This document shows, piece after piece, positions 54,885 to 63,612 of a stretch of 64,000 nt of DNA. The notes beneath the pieces are model-generated. The model was not told where the DNA came from. It ran no database searches and saw nothing but the letters and a program-made list of their open reading frames with translations. Origin of the DNA: Streptosporangium sp. NBC_01495. Lineage in GTDB: Bacteria; Actinomycetota; Actinomycetes; Streptosporangiales; Streptosporangiaceae. Position 1 is the first letter of the stretch; each line of letters starts with the position of its first letter. The position numbers and the translations under genes are program-made. The DNA lies in assembly GCF_036250735.1 (NCBI RefSeq), contig NZ_CP109430.1:1178001-1242000 (forward strand), in the 5' to 3' direction.

Positions 54885-54957
54885 GGCTCCGTCGTCTAGT
54901 GGCCTAGGACGCCGCCCTCTCAAGGCGGTAGCGCCGGTTCGAATCCGGTCGGGGCTA
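54885..54957 (+). tRNA. tRNA-Glu (CUC), copy 2, no encoded CCA
   Basis: Acceptor GGCTCCG pairs with CGGGGCT. The anticodon arm and T-arm are identical to copy 1. The sequence after the discriminator is CAC, so CCA must be added enzymatically. A terminator follows within ten bases, so the three tRNAs probably form one transcript. Confidence 0.95.
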
Positions 54958-54964
54958 CACCGCG

Positions 54965-54995
54965 AACCCCGGAAGCAACCGCTTCCGGGGTTTTT
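54965..54995 (+). terminator. tRNA cluster terminator
   Basis: AACCCCGGAAGC and GCTTCCGGGGTT form a 12-bp stem with loop AACC, followed by a T-run (TTTTT in total). Confidence 0.92.
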
Positions 54996-55132
54996 GCATT
55001 TCCGGATTTCTCGAAACTCCCGCGCTCCCCTTCACGTTCTCGGGCTTCCTCGACGAGCGGACGCCGGTGACGGCCCGCTCATCCAATACTGTGCAGGGTA
55101 CGTAATCCGTACTCAGGTACGACCCCCTCGCG

Positions 55133-55657
55133 ATGGTGGAGCCCATGCCGACGACGCCCCAGACGCAGCCGACGATCTCGCGGACCCACTCCTGGGCGCC
55201 GCCGACGGTCCCCGCCGACGTGGCGGAGCTGTCGGGGCTGGAATTCCTGGAGCGGCTGGTCGACGGCCGCATCGCCCCGCCGCCGATCGCGAGCACGCTC
55301 GGTTTCCGGATAACCCACGTCGAGCGCGGCCTGGCGGTCTTCGTGGGGGAGACCGGCGAGCACCTCTACAACCCGATCGGAAGCGTGCACGGCGGCTATC
55401 TCGCCGCCCTGCTCGACTCGGCCCTCGGGTGCGCGATCATGAGCGAGCTGCCGCCCGGCACGGCGTACACGACCGTCCAGCTCGGGGTGAACATGGTCCG
55501 GCCGGTCTACGCGAACACCGGGCCGCTGCGCTGCGAGGCCAGGACGCTGCACGTCGGCCGGACCGTCGCGACCTCGGAGGCGCGGATCGTGGGCGAGGGC
55601 GACGGCAGGCTGTACGCCCACGCCACCACGACCTGCGCCGTCTTCCCGATGCGCTGA
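55133..55657 (+). CDS. PaaI-type hotdog thioesterase
   Basis: A 174-residue hotdog-fold protein. The catalytic region is NPIGSVHGGYLAALLDSALGCAI; the beta strands VQLGVNMVRPVYANTG and TVATSEARIVGEGDGRLYAHATTTC complete the fold. These enzymes hydrolyse acyl- or aryl-CoA thioesters; substrate unknown. GGTGGAG lies between two in-frame ATGs (55133 and 55145) and would favour the second. Confidence 0.9.
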   Translation: MVEPMPTTPQTQPTISRTHSWAPPTVPADVAELSGLEFLERLVDGRIAPPPIASTLGFRITHVERGLAVFVGETGEHLYNPIGSVHGGYLAALLDSALGCAIMSELPPGTAYTTVQLGVNMVRPVYANTGPLRCEARTLHVGRTVATSEARIVGEGDGRLYAHATTTCAVFPMR

Positions 55658-55748
55658 CCCCCGGTCCCGGACGACGCCGGTCCCGGACGGCCTCGTCTCC
55701 GTTCCCGGAGCCGGGCGACCGGCTCCGGGAGGGAACGGGACCGGAAGG

Positions 55749-57488
55749 CTAGTTCTGCCCCGAGCGGGCCTTGAACAGGGCCCGCTTGGCGGCCTTGCCC
55801 ACCTGCTTGTCCGGGTGGGCCTTGCCGATCGCCTCCAGCAGCTCCTCGAGGTGCGGGTGCGGCACCTTCCAGATCACTTCGAGCAGGCTGACCAGATTCG
55901 GCACGTTGCCGATGTCGTCAAGGCTGCTGACGAACTCCGGGCGGCCGAGACCGGCGGAGATGGTCAGCATGTCGAGGATCAGCCAGTGGGTGTCGGCCTG
56001 GGTGGGCGTGGGAGCGTCCTCGACGCCCAGCTGGGCCAGGTGGGTGGCCGCGTACGGGCGCAGGGACGGCTCGTCGAGGGCCTCCCGCCACGCGGGCACG
56101 GCCACGTCGCCGAGCGAGCCGACCATGCTGGCCGCCTGGACCCGGATCAGCGCGTCCGCGTCGTCCTCGGCCGCGGCCTCCAGCAGGTCCCTGGCGGCCT
56201 GCTCGGGGGCGCGCAGCTCCATCCAGGCCGCGAACTCGGCGTCCGCCTCCTCCTCGGGAAGCTCGGCGCCGAAGGAGAGCAGGTCGAGGGCCGTCATCGC
56301 GTCGATGGCGGGCCGGGCGTCCAGCTCGATGTCGGCGTCGTCCACGAGATGGACCACGCCCTCCATGCCGAGCGGCGTGAGCCGCACCTGGTCGTGCTCG
56401 ACCTCGACCATGCCGTATCCGGTCAGCCAGTCGAGCACGGGGTTGAGCGGGTCGCCGTACTGCGCGGTGGCGGCGGTCCAGGCCTCGGCGCCCAGATCGT
56501 CGTACTCGGCGACGGCCTCGGCCAGCTCGGCGCGGAGGTCGGCCAGCGGCTTCGAACCCGTCGCCAGCAGCACCCGGACCAGCAGCGCCCTGGTCAGCCC
56601 GGACAGGGCGATCGTGGCCTCCTCGTCCTCCAGCTCGGGGTCGCCGTAGTCGATGGAGTGCAGGCCCGCCATCCACGCGTCGAGGGCGTCGTCGTCCTCC
56701 TCGAAGGGCCACTCCGCGGTGTCGGCGTCGACGCTGACGGTGTCCTCCCCCTCGGGCTGGAGGAAGTCGAGGTCGATCGCGAGGTTCCAGATGTTCCAGA
56801 GCGCGGGGACGGAGTCGGCCAGCGACGCGCCGCCCTTCTCGGGGACCGGGAACCCCAGGACCGCCAGGGCCTCGACGATCTCGGTGTCGTCGAGCAGGCT
56901 CGTCTCGCCCACCTGGCGCTCGGAGCCGACCCAGACCGCGAGGTCGCGGGCCTTGGCGATCAGAGTCGTCCTTCGGGTGGCCGCGGCCAGCTCGCTGTCC
57001 GGGCGGAGCCTGATCGTCGGCAGCTCGGAGAGCTCGTCGGCGAACGGCTCGAAGTCGCCGAGCCCCTCGGACTCCTCCTCGTCGTACTCCTCGTCCTCGT
57101 CCTCCTCGACGACGAGATCCTCCATCGCGTCGACGAAGTCGTCTTCGAGGCGGTCGAGCTCGGCGAGCAGGTCGTCGAGCGAGGCGGAGCCCTTGGCCAG
57201 GCGGTCGGACTCCGACAGGAAGGTCAGATAGGCGCGGATCGCGGGCATCATGCCGTCGGCGGCGGCGTCAGGGTCCTCGACGACCTGTGGCATCCGATCG
57301 AGGAGCACCGTGCGGAGGTCGGACTGCTTCCACCGGCCGACGTCGTCGGAGGCGATCAGGCGGTGCCACAGTGCGACAGAGCCGACCAGGTTGGAATCGC
57401 TGCCGGGTGCGTTCTCACGCGCCCAGAGGATGAAGTTTTGGAGCAGGGGACGCAGTTCAGCCGCGGCTGCCTCGATGCGATCTGTCAC
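55749..57488 (-). CDS. Large acidic actinobacterial hypothetical protein
   Basis: A 579-residue, strongly acidic, helical protein without signal peptide or membrane segments. A dense acid stretch (EEDEDEEYDEEESEG) lies at about residues 128-145. The C-terminal third (ADALIRVQAASMVGSLGDVAVPAWREALDEPSLRPYAATHLAQLG) looks like HEAT-type repeats, suggesting a protein-binding scaffold. I know no function. It begins with GTG directly after GGGAAG, an odd spacing; a leaderless message is possible. Confidence 0.75.
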   Translation of the reverse strand: MTDRIEAAAAELRPLLQNFILWARENAPGSDSNLVGSVALWHRLIASDDVGRWKQSDLRTVLLDRMPQVVEDPDAAADGMMPAIRAYLTFLSESDRLAKGSASLDDLLAELDRLEDDFVDAMEDLVVEEDEDEEYDEEESEGLGDFEPFADELSELPTIRLRPDSELAAATRRTTLIAKARDLAVWVGSERQVGETSLLDDTEIVEALAVLGFPVPEKGGASLADSVPALWNIWNLAIDLDFLQPEGEDTVSVDADTAEWPFEEDDDALDAWMAGLHSIDYGDPELEDEEATIALSGLTRALLVRVLLATGSKPLADLRAELAEAVAEYDDLGAEAWTAATAQYGDPLNPVLDWLTGYGMVEVEHDQVRLTPLGMEGVVHLVDDADIELDARPAIDAMTALDLLSFGAELPEEEADAEFAAWMELRAPEQAARDLLEAAAEDDADALIRVQAASMVGSLGDVAVPAWREALDEPSLRPYAATHLAQLGVEDAPTPTQADTHWLILDMLTISAGLGRPEFVSSLDDIGNVPNLVSLLEVIWKVPHPHLEELLEAIGKAHPDKQVGKAAKRALFKARSGQN

Positions 57489-57772
57489 CTTCCCAGCCTA
57501 GGGGGCCGCAGGGGTGCTCGCCTCCTCATATCGCCCGCCGATCGGCCGGTGTCAGCCGGCGCCGCTCCTCCGGTCCGGCGATCCGTCCTCCGGGGGCGGG
57601 CGCGGCCCTCGGGAACGGCGGTCGCCGGCGCGGTTCTCCGGTCCGGTGGCCCGCTCGCCACCGGCCGGTACGGCGCGTCGGCCCGGTGGTCCGTCAGCCG
57701 CCGTTCGCCGCGGCGTGCCCGCCCGCCGTCGGCTGTCCGCCGGCCGATCCTCGGTGGGCTTTTGGCCGGCCC

Positions 57773-58489
57773 TCAGTTGGCGCGGCGCATCGACTCGGTG
57801 ATCCGCTCGGCGGCGGTGACCACGGGGGCGGCGTGGAGGCGGCCGGGGGTGCGGGTCAGGCGCTCGATCGGGCCGGAGACCGACACCGCGGCGACCACCT
57901 TGCCGCCCGCGCCCCTGATCGGCGCCGAGACGCTGGCCACGCCCTGCTCGCGCTCGCCGACGCTGTGCGCCCAGCCCCTGCGCCGTACGCTCGCCAGCGT
58001 GGCCGCGGTGAACTTGGCCCCGCGCAGGCCCCGGTGCAGGCGGTCGGGCTCCTCCCAGGCGAGCAGGATCTGCGCCGCAGAACCGGCGAGCATCGGCAGC
58101 GCCGAGCCGACCGGCACGGTGTCGCGCAGCCCGCTGGCGCGCTCGGCGGCGGCCACGCAGACCCGCTCGTCACCCTGGCGACGGTAAAGCTGCGCGCTCT
58201 CCCCGGTCAGGTCCCTGAGCTGGGTGAGAACCGGGGAGGCGACGGCCAGCAGCCGGTCCTCGCCAGCGGCCGTGGACAACTCGGACAGGCGCGGGCCCAG
58301 CACGAATCGGCCCTGTGTGTCGCGGGAGACGATGCGGTGGTGCTCCAGCGCGACGGCCAGCCGGTGGGCGGTGGGCCGTGCCAGGCCGGTGGCCTGAACG
58401 AGCTGTGCGAGGGACGCCGGGCCTGCTTCGAGGGCATTGAGCACGAGGACGGCCTTGTCGAGTACGCCGACTCCGCTAGAGTTGTCCAT
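57773..58489 (-). CDS. ndgR: IclR-family regulator of leucine/BCAA genes (LtbR/NdgR-like)
   Basis: A 238-residue IclR protein. The N-terminal winged helix (VLDKAVLVLNALEAGPASLA, then TGLARPTAHRLAVALEHHRIV) is followed by an effector domain (SAQLYRRQGDERVCVAAAERASGLRDTVPVG...GVASVSAPIRGAGGKVVAAVSVSGP). In Streptomyces (NdgR) and Corynebacterium (LtbR) the orthologue sits divergent from leuCD and controls leucine and related biosynthetic genes. The position here is the same. The motif at 58505-58519 lies in its promoter and also upstream of ilvB and cimA, hinting at a small regulon. Confidence 0.93.
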   Translation of the reverse strand: MDNSSGVGVLDKAVLVLNALEAGPASLAQLVQATGLARPTAHRLAVALEHHRIVSRDTQGRFVLGPRLSELSTAAGEDRLLAVASPVLTQLRDLTGESAQLYRRQGDERVCVAAAERASGLRDTVPVGSALPMLAGSAAQILLAWEEPDRLHRGLRGAKFTAATLASVRRRGWAHSVGEREQGVASVSAPIRGAGGKVVAAVSVSGPIERLTRTPGRLHAAPVVTAAERITESMRRAN

Positions 58490-58504
58490 ACACCGATACT
58501 GCCG

Positions 58505-58519
58505 TCTCGACATATGAGA
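58505..58519. promoter_or_regulatory. TCTCG-N5-TGAGA motif in the IclR-leuC divergent promoter
   Basis: TCTCGACATATGAGA lies 16 bases upstream of the IclR start and 41 bases before leuC. It matches the framework of the ilvB and cimA motifs. It is the best candidate operator for IclR autoregulation and leuCD control. Confidence 0.75.
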
Positions 58520-58559
58520 AAGCAAGTGGGAGTGGGACAGCCGATCGCAAGGAGGCGAC

Positions 58560-59936
58560 ATGGGCCGCACGCTCGCGGAGAAGGTATGGGAGCAGCACGT
58601 CGTGCGACGTGCCGAAGGAGAACCCGACCTGCTCTACATCGACCTGCACCTCATTCACGAGGTCACGAGCCCGCAGGCGTTCGACGGCCTGCGCCTGGCC
58701 AATCGCCCCATCCGGCGGCCCGAGCTCACCATCGCCACCGAGGACCACAACGTCCCGACCGTACGCGGTCCCATCGAGGACCCGGTGTCGCGGGTGCAGG
58801 TCGAGACGCTGCGCAAGAACTGCGCGGAGTTCGGTGTCCGGCTGTATCCGATGGGTGACGCGGGCCAGGGTGTGGTCCACATCATCGGCCCGCAGTTCGG
58901 CCTGACCCAGCCCGGCATGACGATCGTGTGTGGTGATTCTCACACCTCCACCCACGGTGCCTTCGGCGGCATCGCGTTCGGCATCGGCACCTCCGAGGTC
59001 GAGCACGTGCTGGCCACCCAGACGCTGCCCGCCTACCGGCCGAAGACGATGGCCATCGAGGTCTCCGGCGAGCTGCCGCCCGGCGTCACGGCCAAGGACC
59101 TGATCCTGGCGATCATCGCCAAGATCGGCACCGGCGGCGGCCAGGGCTACATCGTCGAATACCGCGGCGAGGCCATCCGCGGGCTCTCCATGGAGGGCCG
59201 GATGACCGTCTGCAACATGTCCATCGAGGCGGGCGCCCGCGCGGGCCTGATCGCTCCGGACGAGACCACCTTCGAGTACCTCAAGGGCCGTCCCCACGCG
59301 CCGTCCGGTGCCGACTGGGACGCCGCGGTCGCGTACTGGAAGTCGCTGGTCACCGACGAGGACGCCGTCTTCGACACCGTCGTGGAGATCGACGCCGCGA
59401 CGCTGACCCCGTTCGTCACCTGGGGCACCAACCCTGGCCAGGGCGCCCCGCTGGGGACGTCCGTGCCGCGCCCGGAGGACACCGACGACCCGGCCGCCGC
59501 CGCTCGCGCCCTGGAGTACATGGGCCTGACCGCGGGCACCCCGCTCCGCGAGGTCAAGGTCGACACGGTCTTCGTGGGCTCCTGCACCAACGGGCGCCTG
59601 GAGGACCTGCGGGCCGTGGCCGACGTGCTGCGCGGGCGCCAGGTCGTCACGCGCACGCTGATCGTGCCCGGCTCGATGCTGGTCAAGCTCCAGGCCGAGC
59701 AGGAGGGGCTGCACGAGGTCTTCAAGGACGCGGGCGCCGAATGGCGCGAGGCCGGCTGTTCCATGTGCCTGGGCATGAACCCCGACACCCTCGCCCCCGG
59801 CGAGCGCAGCGCCTCGACCTCCAACCGCAACTTCGAGGGACGTCAGGGCAAGGGCGGCCGTACGCACCTCGTGTCCCCGCAGGTCGCCGCCGCGACCGCC
59901 GTCACCGGCAAACTCACCGCGCCCGCCGACCTGTAA
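58560..59936 (+). CDS. leuC: 3-isopropylmalate dehydratase, large subunit
   Basis: A 458-residue aconitase-family subunit. It has [32 protein letters not shown] and the three 4Fe-4S cysteines C342 (GSCTNGR), C400 and C403 ([10 protein letters not shown]). With LeuD it isomerises isopropylmalate, and citramalate in the pyruvate route. AAGGAGG precedes the ATG. leuD follows 12 bases after the stop. Confidence 0.98.
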   Translation: MGRTLAEKVWEQHVVRRAEGEPDLLYIDLHLIHEVTSPQAFDGLRLANRPIRRPELTIATEDHNVPTVRGPIEDPVSRVQVETLRKNCAEFGVRLYPMGDAGQGVVHIIGPQFGLTQPGMTIVCGDSHTSTHGAFGGIAFGIGTSEVEHVLATQTLPAYRPKTMAIEVSGELPPGVTAKDLILAIIAKIGTGGGQGYIVEYRGEAIRGLSMEGRMTVCNMSIEAGARAGLIAPDETTFEYLKGRPHAPSGADWDAAVAYWKSLVTDEDAVFDTVVEIDAATLTPFVTWGTNPGQGAPLGTSVPRPEDTDDPAAAARALEYMGLTAGTPLREVKVDTVFVGSCTNGRLEDLRAVADVLRGRQVVTRTLIVPGSMLVKLQAEQEGLHEVFKDAGAEWREAGCSMCLGMNPDTLAPGERSASTSNRNFEGRQGKGGRTHLVSPQVAAATAVTGKLTAPADL

Positions 59937-59948
59937 GGAGTCCTCGCG

Positions 59949-60536
59949 ATGGAAGCGTTCGTCACCCACACCGGCCGGGCCGTGCCGCTGCGCCGCAGCA
60001 ACGTGGACACCGACCAGATCATCCCCGCCGTCTGGCTCAAGCAGGTCAGCCGGACCGGTTTCGAGAAGGGCCTGTTCTCCGCCTGGCGCGAGGACCCCGC
60101 CTTCGTCCTGAACGACCCCGTCCACGAGGGCGCCACGATCCTGCTCGCCGGACCCGACTTCGGCACCGGTTCCTCCCGCGAGCACGCGGTCTGGGCCCTG
60201 CAGCAGTACGGTTTCCGCGTCGTGATCGCGGCCCGCTTCGGGGATATCTTCCGTAATAACTCCACCAAGATGGGTCTGCTCCCGGTCGTCCTGCCGGGCG
60301 AGGTCGTCGAGGCCCTGCAGTCCGCGGTGGAGGCGGACCCCACCCTGGAGATCACCGTCGACCTGGGAGAACGCCAGGTCCGCTGGAGCGGAGAGGTCGC
60401 CGCTTTCGAGATCGACGACTACACGCGCTGGCGGCTCACGGAGGGCCTGGACGACATCGGGCTGACCCTGCGCAACGCCGATGCCATAGGGGCATACGAG
60501 AATGGTCGGCAGCCATGGCTGCCGACGACCGTCTGA
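59949..60536 (+). CDS. leuD: 3-isopropylmalate dehydratase, small subunit
   Basis: A 195-residue swivel subunit. Key segments are [16 protein letters not shown] and [53 protein letters not shown] lies before the ATG. The end overlaps a short ORF at 60515-60769. Confidence 0.98.
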   Translation: MEAFVTHTGRAVPLRRSNVDTDQIIPAVWLKQVSRTGFEKGLFSAWREDPAFVLNDPVHEGATILLAGPDFGTGSSREHAVWALQQYGFRVVIAARFGDIFRNNSTKMGLLPVVLPGEVVEALQSAVEADPTLEITVDLGERQVRWSGEVAAFEIDDYTRWRLTEGLDDIGLTLRNADAIGAYENGRQPWLPTTV

Positions 60537-60769
60537 CGAGTTCAGAACACGAGCTGGCGTGGCGGTTGCGCGAGGCGCACCGCCGCGTCCGGTCCCTGCC
60601 CGTCCCCGCCGAGGAGAGAAAACGTCTCGCCAGGCGTCTTCTGGCCATCTGCGATATGGCCAAACGCGACCTCGAACACGCCGCCGGGCGTCTTGATTTG
60701 TTCCTTCTCAGCATTGATGTCTTGGTTTCAGATACGCCAAGCACTGGAAACATTGCGGAAGGTGATTGA
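60515..60769 (+). CDS. Small 84-aa protein downstream of leuD
   Basis: An 84-residue frame overlaps the leuD end by 22 bases. It is predicted to be helical and charged ([42 protein letters not shown]), with a hydrophobic stretch [12 protein letters not shown]. The codon bias and the organised amphipathic helices support a real gene. I recall a small unknown gene at this place between leuD and HU in Streptomyces. No function can be given. Confidence 0.62.
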   Translation: MAADDRLTSSEHELAWRLREAHRRVRSLPVPAEERKRLARRLLAICDMAKRDLEHAAGRLDLFLLSIDVLVSDTPSTGNIAEGD

Positions 60770-60800
60770 GTCATACGGCTCCGTCCCCTAATTTCAAGCG

Positions 60801-60857
60801 GGCAAGGGGTTTCTCATCGTGATCGTTGATGCGAGATCTGTGATGAGACCCCTTGCC
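60801..60857. promoter_or_regulatory. Long inverted repeat upstream of HU
   Basis: GGCAAGGGG...TCTCATC (60801-60818) pairs with GATGAGA...CCCCTTGCC (60842-60857), leaving a two-base bulge and a 23-base loop. It lies 75 bases before the HU start and has no T-run. It may be a 5' UTR structure or an operator. Confidence 0.65.
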
Positions 60858-60932
60858 GTGACAAATCGGGTGAGACGGGTTTTCTGCCTCGTGACCCACT
60901 CCCGGACATCGGTAAGCAGGGGGAGCAACCTT

Positions 60933-61232
60933 ATGAACAAAAAGGAACTCGTCGACGCCATCGCGGATCGGGTGGGCGACAAGAAGACGGCCACCGAGGC
61001 CGTGAACGCGGTGCTCGACGCCATCCAGACCGCCGTCGCGAACGGCGACAAGGTCTCGATCACGGGGTTCGGCGCTTTCGAGATGGTGCACAAGCCGGCC
61101 CGCACCGCCCGCAACCCCTCGACGGGTGCCGAGATCCGCGTCGCCGAGAGCTGGGGGCCGAAGTTCCGGCCGGGCTCCGACTTCAAGGAACTCGTCAACA
61201 CCGGCGGCAAGAAGGCGTCGAAGAAGAGGTAG
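60933..61232 (+). CDS. hup: HU-family DNA-binding protein
   Basis: A 99-residue HU protein: MNKKELVDAIADRVGDKKTA, then GDKVSITGFGAFEMVHKPARTARNPSTGAEI. It lacks the long lysine/alanine-rich C-terminal tail of mycobacterial HupB and ends KKASKKR, nearer the short HupA type. GGGGAG is eight bases before the ATG. The gene follows leuCD, an order conserved in actinobacteria. Confidence 0.97.
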   Translation: MNKKELVDAIADRVGDKKTATEAVNAVLDAIQTAVANGDKVSITGFGAFEMVHKPARTARNPSTGAEIRVAESWGPKFRPGSDFKELVNTGGKKASKKR

Positions 61233-61244
61233 GCCTCGGGCACA

Positions 61245-61287
61245 GGCGCCCGGACTCCCGCGACGGGAGTCCGGGCGCCCGGCTTTT
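61245..61287 (+). terminator. HU terminator
   Basis: GGCGCCCGGACTCCCG and CGGGAGTCCGGGCGCC form a 16-bp stem with loop CGA, followed by CGGCTTTT. Confidence 0.88.
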
Positions 61288-61394
61288 CCGCCGGGCCCGC
61301 CCGGGAGGAGCTCGCCTGAGGATTTTCCAGCGGGGCCTGTCCGGGGGCGTCCATCGGGCGCCGTCCGTCCGGACGGGGGGGAAGTCCGGGGCGG

Positions 61395-61598
61395 CTATCC
61401 GGGCAGGGGGAAGGTCGAGAGGGTGACGTAGGTGACGTCGTCGCCGTCCATGACGATGTTGACCCGCTGGCCGGACCTGAGCAGCCGCAGCGGCCCCGCG
61501 TCGAACGCCGCCGTGCCGAACGGGATCCGGGTCCCGTCGTCCAGGAACACCGACCCAGACCGGGTCGCCGGGTCGAAGTCCCGCACCGTCGCCTGCAT
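61395..61598 (-). CDS. Small cold-shock-like beta-barrel protein
   Basis: A 67-residue protein, MQATVRDFDPATRSGSVFLD followed by DGTRIPFGTAAFDAGPLRLLRSGQRVNIVMDGDDV. The pattern resembles a reduced OB/cold-shock fold found in actinobacteria. RNP-type aromatic residues are few. No operon partner is evident; it is 249 bases from cofC. A role in nucleic acid binding is only a suggestion. Confidence 0.72.
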   Translation of the reverse strand: MQATVRDFDPATRSGSVFLDDGTRIPFGTAAFDAGPLRLLRSGQRVNIVMDGDDVTYVTLSTFPLPG

Positions 61599-61639
61599 CC
61601 GCCCAGCCTAACTCCCGCCCGGGGACCCGCCCCGTCCGA

Positions 61640-61830
61640 ACCACTTCCACCCGAGGCCGTTCGTCCGACCCCGCCCGCCCGTCCGAGCTCATCCCTCCGA
61701 GGCCGTCCGTTCGCCCGAGGCCGTTCGTCCGTCCGTTCGCCCGAGGCCGTTCGTCCGCCCGTTCGTTCGAGCCCGTCCGTTCGCCCGAGGCCGTTCGTCC
61801 GAGCCCGTTCGTCCGACCGGTCCGTGTCTC
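61640..61830. repeat. Low-complexity GTTCGTCCG/CCGAGGCC tandem tract
   Basis: About 190 bases built from variants of the units CGAGGCCGTTCG, TCCGTCCG and CGCCCGAGGCC, arranged in irregular tandem. It lies between two genes transcribed leftward, upstream of the small cold-shock-like gene. I see no coding sense. Confidence 0.75.
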
Positions 61831-61846
61831 GCGTGCCGTCCCCGTC

Positions 61847-62542
61847 TCACCCGCCGATCGGGCCGGACGCCCACCCGCCGTCCCGGCTCGACGCCGAGAT
61901 CCTCTCCGCCGCCGCCAGCGTGCGGGGGCCGACGCCGAGGGCGAGCGCCAGGCGCAGGTCGTCCGGGGTGTCCACGTCGTGGCGGACCGACTCCACCCCC
62001 TCCACGAAGAGCTCCTTGGCGCCGCGCCGCAGGTGCCGTTCCCGCGACTCGCCGCCGAACCCCGGCGTGAACGGCATCCCCGGCCGTACGCCGTAGAAGG
62101 TCGTGCCGATCTCGGCGGCGTCGGGCAGGAACACCTGGCCGAACTCCGCGGCGGCGGTCAGCACGCGGGCCAGCTCCGCCGGGCGGAGGGCGGGGAGGTC
62201 GGCCTGGAGGGCGCCGACGGCGTCGCCGGGCGCCAGCCGCGCCGCCTCCAGGGCGCCGTGCCGCAGGGCGGCGTTCAGCCCCGCCTCCGGGTCGCCGACC
62301 ACGTGCGCGCCGACCTCGCCGAGCGCCTCCGCGGCCACCGGGTCGCCCGTCACCACGACCACCCGCGCGACGAGCGCGCAGCTCAGCGCGGCCTCGACGG
62401 TGTCGCAGGCGATCGCCACGGCCAGCGCGGCCCGGTGCGGGCCCGCCGCGGCCGACAGGCGGGTCTTGGCGGCGACGAGTGTCTTGACCGGGACGACGAG
62501 GGTCCAGCCGGAGTTCTCCGAAGCAGACATAGCCTTAAGCAT
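61847..62542 (-). CDS. cofC: CofC/FbiD-type guanylyltransferase of F420 synthesis
   Basis: A 231-residue nucleotidyltransferase. The N-terminal WTLVVPVKTLVAAKTRLSAA and the central DAVGALQADLPALRPAEL (metal aspartate) match CofC/FbiD. It activates 2-phospholactate or phosphoenolpyruvate with GTP for coenzyme F420. The frame offers two close ATGs (62542 and 62530) with poor spacing for either. It is adjacent to plsC and gpsA, in line with the M. tuberculosis order fbiD-gpsA as remembered. Confidence 0.9.
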   Translation of the reverse strand: MLKAMSASENSGWTLVVPVKTLVAAKTRLSAAAGPHRAALAVAIACDTVEAALSCALVARVVVVTGDPVAAEALGEVGAHVVGDPEAGLNAALRHGALEAARLAPGDAVGALQADLPALRPAELARVLTAAAEFGQVFLPDAAEIGTTFYGVRPGMPFTPGFGGESRERHLRRGAKELFVEGVESVRHDVDTPDDLRLALALGVGPRTLAAAERISASSRDGGWASGPIGG

Positions 62543-62609
62543 CCCGCCTCGACATCCCCCGCAGCCAACCGGGAGACTTGGGACGCATCCCGCTCAGATG
62601 GAGGAGCCC

Positions 62610-63332
62610 ATGAGACGCCCCGGATGGCCTTCGCGATTCTGGGTCGCCTTCGCCGTCGTGATCGTCAAGCCGATCTCGTGGCTCCTGGTCAAGAAGGACT
62701 GGCGTCGCAGCGACCGCCTTCCCAGGACGGGCGGGATCATCATGGTGACCAACCACCTGTCGTGGCTGGACCCCATCCTCGTCGCGCACTTTCTCTACAA
62801 CCACGGCCGCTGGCCGGTGATCCTCGCCAAGTCGGGTCTGTTCTCGGTGCCGCTGGTCGGTCCTCTGGTGAGGGCGCTGCAGGCCATCCCGGTCTACCGG
62901 GGGAGCACCGACGCGGCGCGCTCGCTGGAGGAGTCGCGGCGGCGGCTCGCCGCCGGGGCGTGCGTGATGTTCTACCCGGAGGGCACCTGCACCCGCGACC
63001 CGGACTTCTGGCCGATGGAGGGCAAGACCGGCGCGGCCAGGCTCGCGCTGGCCACCGGCGCGACGGTGATCCCCGTCGCCCACTGGGGAGCCCAGGAGAT
63101 CCTGCCGTACGGTGCCAAGAGGCCCCGCCTGCTGCCGCGCAAGACCTTCCACGTGCAGACGGGACCGCCGGTCGACCTGTCGAAGTACGCGGTGCGCGAG
63201 GGGGAGCCGCTCTCCGCCGACGTCCTGCGCGAGGCGACCGCCGACATCATGGCGGCGATCACGGCCCAGCTGGCCGAGATCCGCGGGGAGAAGGCACCCG
63301 AGACGCCGTTCAAGCGACCGTCCGACAACTGA
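62610..63332 (+). CDS. plsC: 1-acyl-sn-glycerol-3-phosphate acyltransferase
   Basis: A 240-residue PlsC-type enzyme with the HX4D motif in NHLSWLDPILVA, the FYPEGTCTRDP acyl-phosphate motif and PVYRGSTDAARSL. It acylates lysophosphatidate in phospholipid synthesis. GGAGGAG sits just before the ATG. gpsA, which makes glycerol-3-phosphate, lies 280 bases downstream, so the two supply the same pathway. Confidence 0.95.
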   Translation: MRRPGWPSRFWVAFAVVIVKPISWLLVKKDWRRSDRLPRTGGIIMVTNHLSWLDPILVAHFLYNHGRWPVILAKSGLFSVPLVGPLVRALQAIPVYRGSTDAARSLEESRRRLAAGACVMFYPEGTCTRDPDFWPMEGKTGAARLALATGATVIPVAHWGAQEILPYGAKRPRLLPRKTFHVQTGPPVDLSKYAVREGEPLSADVLREATADIMAAITAQLAEIRGEKAPETPFKRPSDN

Positions 63333-63345
63333 CTTCGGCGTACGG

Positions 63346-63530
63346 TGTTGACATCCGCCCCTCCCCGAAGGGAGGGGATTCCCACGGTCGCCCGTGAGAG
63401 TTCCTGATTCACCGCCGGTCGCCCGCCAGGAGAAATCCCTTGAGGTCCTACCCCAGCTTTACAGGCGTCTCACCTCTCCGCCATCCCGGCGGTGAGGACG
63501 CCGCAGGTCACCCTCGCGGTGACCTGGTGA
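63346..63530 (-). mobile_element. IS200/IS605 right-end / omega-RNA-like remnant without tnpB
   Basis: Read on the minus strand the stretch ends GGGAATCCCCTCCC-TTCG-GGGAGGGGCGGATGTCAA, the hairpin and tail typical of IS605-type right ends and TnpB omega-RNAs in actinobacteria. Upstream of this hairpin come further stem-forming blocks (GGCGGAGAGGTGAGACGCC, GCCTGTAAAGCTGGGG). The element has no tnpA or tnpB. A second weak hairpin followed by TTTCCACG lies at 63577-63597. It could be a decayed element or a free-standing RNA gene. Confidence 0.6.
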
Positions 63531-63612
63531 CCGCCGTCGCCGAACCGTACGGCACCGCGCCGAGCCTTCTCCCTCGCCCCGAGGCGGGGGTTTCCACGCC
63601 CGAGGAGAACCG

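Noticed and set aside
54662..54957. tRNA cluster as an integration site
   Set aside because: No integrase, no duplicated tRNA 3' end at a distance, and normal housekeeping genes on both sides.
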